A program made the translations under genes and the position numbers. This document shows, in pieces, positions 63,399 to 64,000 of a DNA stretch of 64,000 nucleotides (position 1 is the first letter of the stretch; each line of letters starts with the position of its first letter). This DNA is from Oscillospiraceae bacterium (GTDB taxonomy: Bacteria > Bacillota > Clostridia > Oscillospirales > Oscillospiraceae): positions 91,018 to 155,017 of the forward strand of contig WRAO01000001.1 of the NCBI GenBank assembly GCA_009780175.1. The letters are read 5' to 3'. The notes beneath the pieces are model-generated. The model had not been told where the DNA came from. It made no database searches and was given only the letters and a program-made list of their open reading frames with translations.

Positions 63399-63746
63399 AT
63401 GGGCGGATATTTGAAGGAAGTGAACATCAAGGAAGATCTGCCTACGGCGAAGACTGCGGTTGGGCGGGTTTCTTCCCATCTGCAAACAGGCAGGACGCTT
63501 GGCGCAGGGGCGGTGAAGATTATTCACGGCTACGGGTCTACGGGGACGGGCGGGAAGATTCGCAATAGTGTGCGGCAACATTTGGAGGAGCAAAAGAAGC
63601 TGGGGCGGATTCGGGACTTTATTCCGGGGGAGCAGTTTTCTATTTTTCACGAGGGGACTCGGCTGGCGTTTGCGCGGTGTCCGGAACTGCGGCAGGATAG
63701 GGATTTGGAGCGGCATAATAATGGGATGACAGTTGTGGTGTTGTAG
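63399..63746 (+). CDS. Smr-domain-like small protein
   Basis: This 115-residue protein has VKIIHGYGSTGTGGKIRNSV, close to the HGxGxG-L core of Smr (MutS2 C-terminal) domains, which bind or nick DNA or RNA. It also has a C-terminal ALFEG-like tail ending NNGMTVVVL. The start GAxxDLxG motif of standard Smr domains is less clear. GAGGAG lies about 8 bases before the ATG at 63399. A TATAAT box at 63360-63365 is in the right place for a promoter. Confidence 0.65.
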   Translation: MGGYLKEVNIKEDLPTAKTAVGRVSSHLQTGRTLGAGAVKIIHGYGSTGTGGKIRNSVRQHLEEQKKLGRIRDFIPGEQFSIFHEGTRLAFARCPELRQDRDLERHNNGMTVVVL

Positions 63747-63779
63747 GATTGTTTTTGAGCCTGCGGGCTCTGGCGTTTA

Positions 63780-64000
63780 TGAGCCTGCGGCTCGTTGCGC
63801 TGAGGCGCCATACTTTTTGATCTTGCCCAAAAAAGTATGCAAAAAATGCGCGTCATGGGGCAAAGCCCCCTGACGACCCCCCATTTGACTTTTGGTTTGT
63901 GTGCGTTCAAATCATGTGGTTCCGCCTGCCGGCGGAGGTTTATGTCGCTTTCGGGCATACACGCTCTTGTGCAATGCACGAGACGAATGTGCGGTGCGCG
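63780..64000. repeat. MITE-like repeat, copy cut by the window edge
   Basis: It starts TGAGCCTGCGGCTCG, shares GCTGAGGCGCCATAC with the inverted end of the 14920 copy, and continues with CAAAAAAGTATGCAAAAAAT, CATGTGGTTCCGCCTGCC and TCGCTTTCGGGCATACACGC. A partial extra end (GAGCCTGCGGGCTC) lies just before it at 63757-63770. The right end is outside the window. Confidence 0.7.

Noticed and set aside
1..64000. CRISPR arrays, tRNA or rRNA genes
   Set aside because: None was found by eye on either strand; no regular short repeats with spacers and no cloverleaf-like segments.

Overview
The window looks like a moderately GC-rich, endospore-forming Firmicute of the Clostridia, probably near Oscillospirales. 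The signs are a SpoIVB-type S55 peptidase, an alpha/beta SASP, a SleB-type hydrolase, an ECF-truA operon, a ClpE-like ATPase with an N-terminal zinc finger, rplU-rpmA-obgE, and sigma-A promoters of TTGACA/TATAAT type. The lineage is inferred from gene content only.

Region 1 (1-29.4 kb) is ordinary chromosome. On the minus strand are the ClpE-like ATPase (cut by the window edge), a CvpA-family protein, a DUF5711-like protein, an operon of rRNA methyltransferase, ecfA1, a small membrane protein, ecfA2, ecfT and truA, then a SleB-like hydrolase, tmcAL and an MBL hydrolase. On the plus strand are ackA, a YbjQ-family gene, an L21 leader with rplU-rpmA, obgE, recG, a lipoprotein and an SSB-like protein. 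An OpuC-like osmoprotectant transporter and spoIVB (minus) are followed by an M14 peptidoglycan peptidase and nadB-nadC (plus). Three non-coding repeat families occur between the genes: a MITE-like element with inverted ends, small REP-like palindromes, and an AT-rich motif.

Region 2 (29.4-38.6 kb) is accessory: a large serine recombinase, an IS3 transposase fragment, a sodium:solute symporter with a 29-residue partner, an aminotransferase and a GntR/FCD regulator. A SASP gene and a DUF3006/ComEC-like pair follow.

Region 3 (38.8-54.1 kb) is the most unusual part. It is a complete siphophage-type tail and lysis locus with its own repressor switch, but with no capsid, portal, terminase, integrase or replication gene. 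In transcription order it has an XRE repressor, an ImmA/IrrE protease, a 58-residue protein, a sigma-like factor, a tail-terminator-like protein, tail tube, Gp15, two tape-measure genes, Dit, a Gp37-like protein, two paralogous receptor-binding candidates, a third fibre-like protein, an amidase and a holin. This fits an F-type (flexible, non-contractile) tailocin. Two small plus-strand genes, each with its own promoter and terminator, lie inside the minus-strand operon beside the duplicated tape-measure genes.

Region 4 (54.4-64 kb) has a short CO-dehydrogenase-like fragment, an RNase Z-like hydrolase, a TauE/SafE permease with a small membrane partner, and a two-component system with a leaderless regulator and a kinase lacking membrane segments. 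It continues with a WG-repeat lipoprotein, a protein resembling a divergent class III nucleotidyl cyclase, a MacB-like ABC exporter with palindromic sites upstream, and a small Smr-like protein. Another MITE copy runs off the right edge.

Gene families were recognised by eye from motifs; no database search was run.
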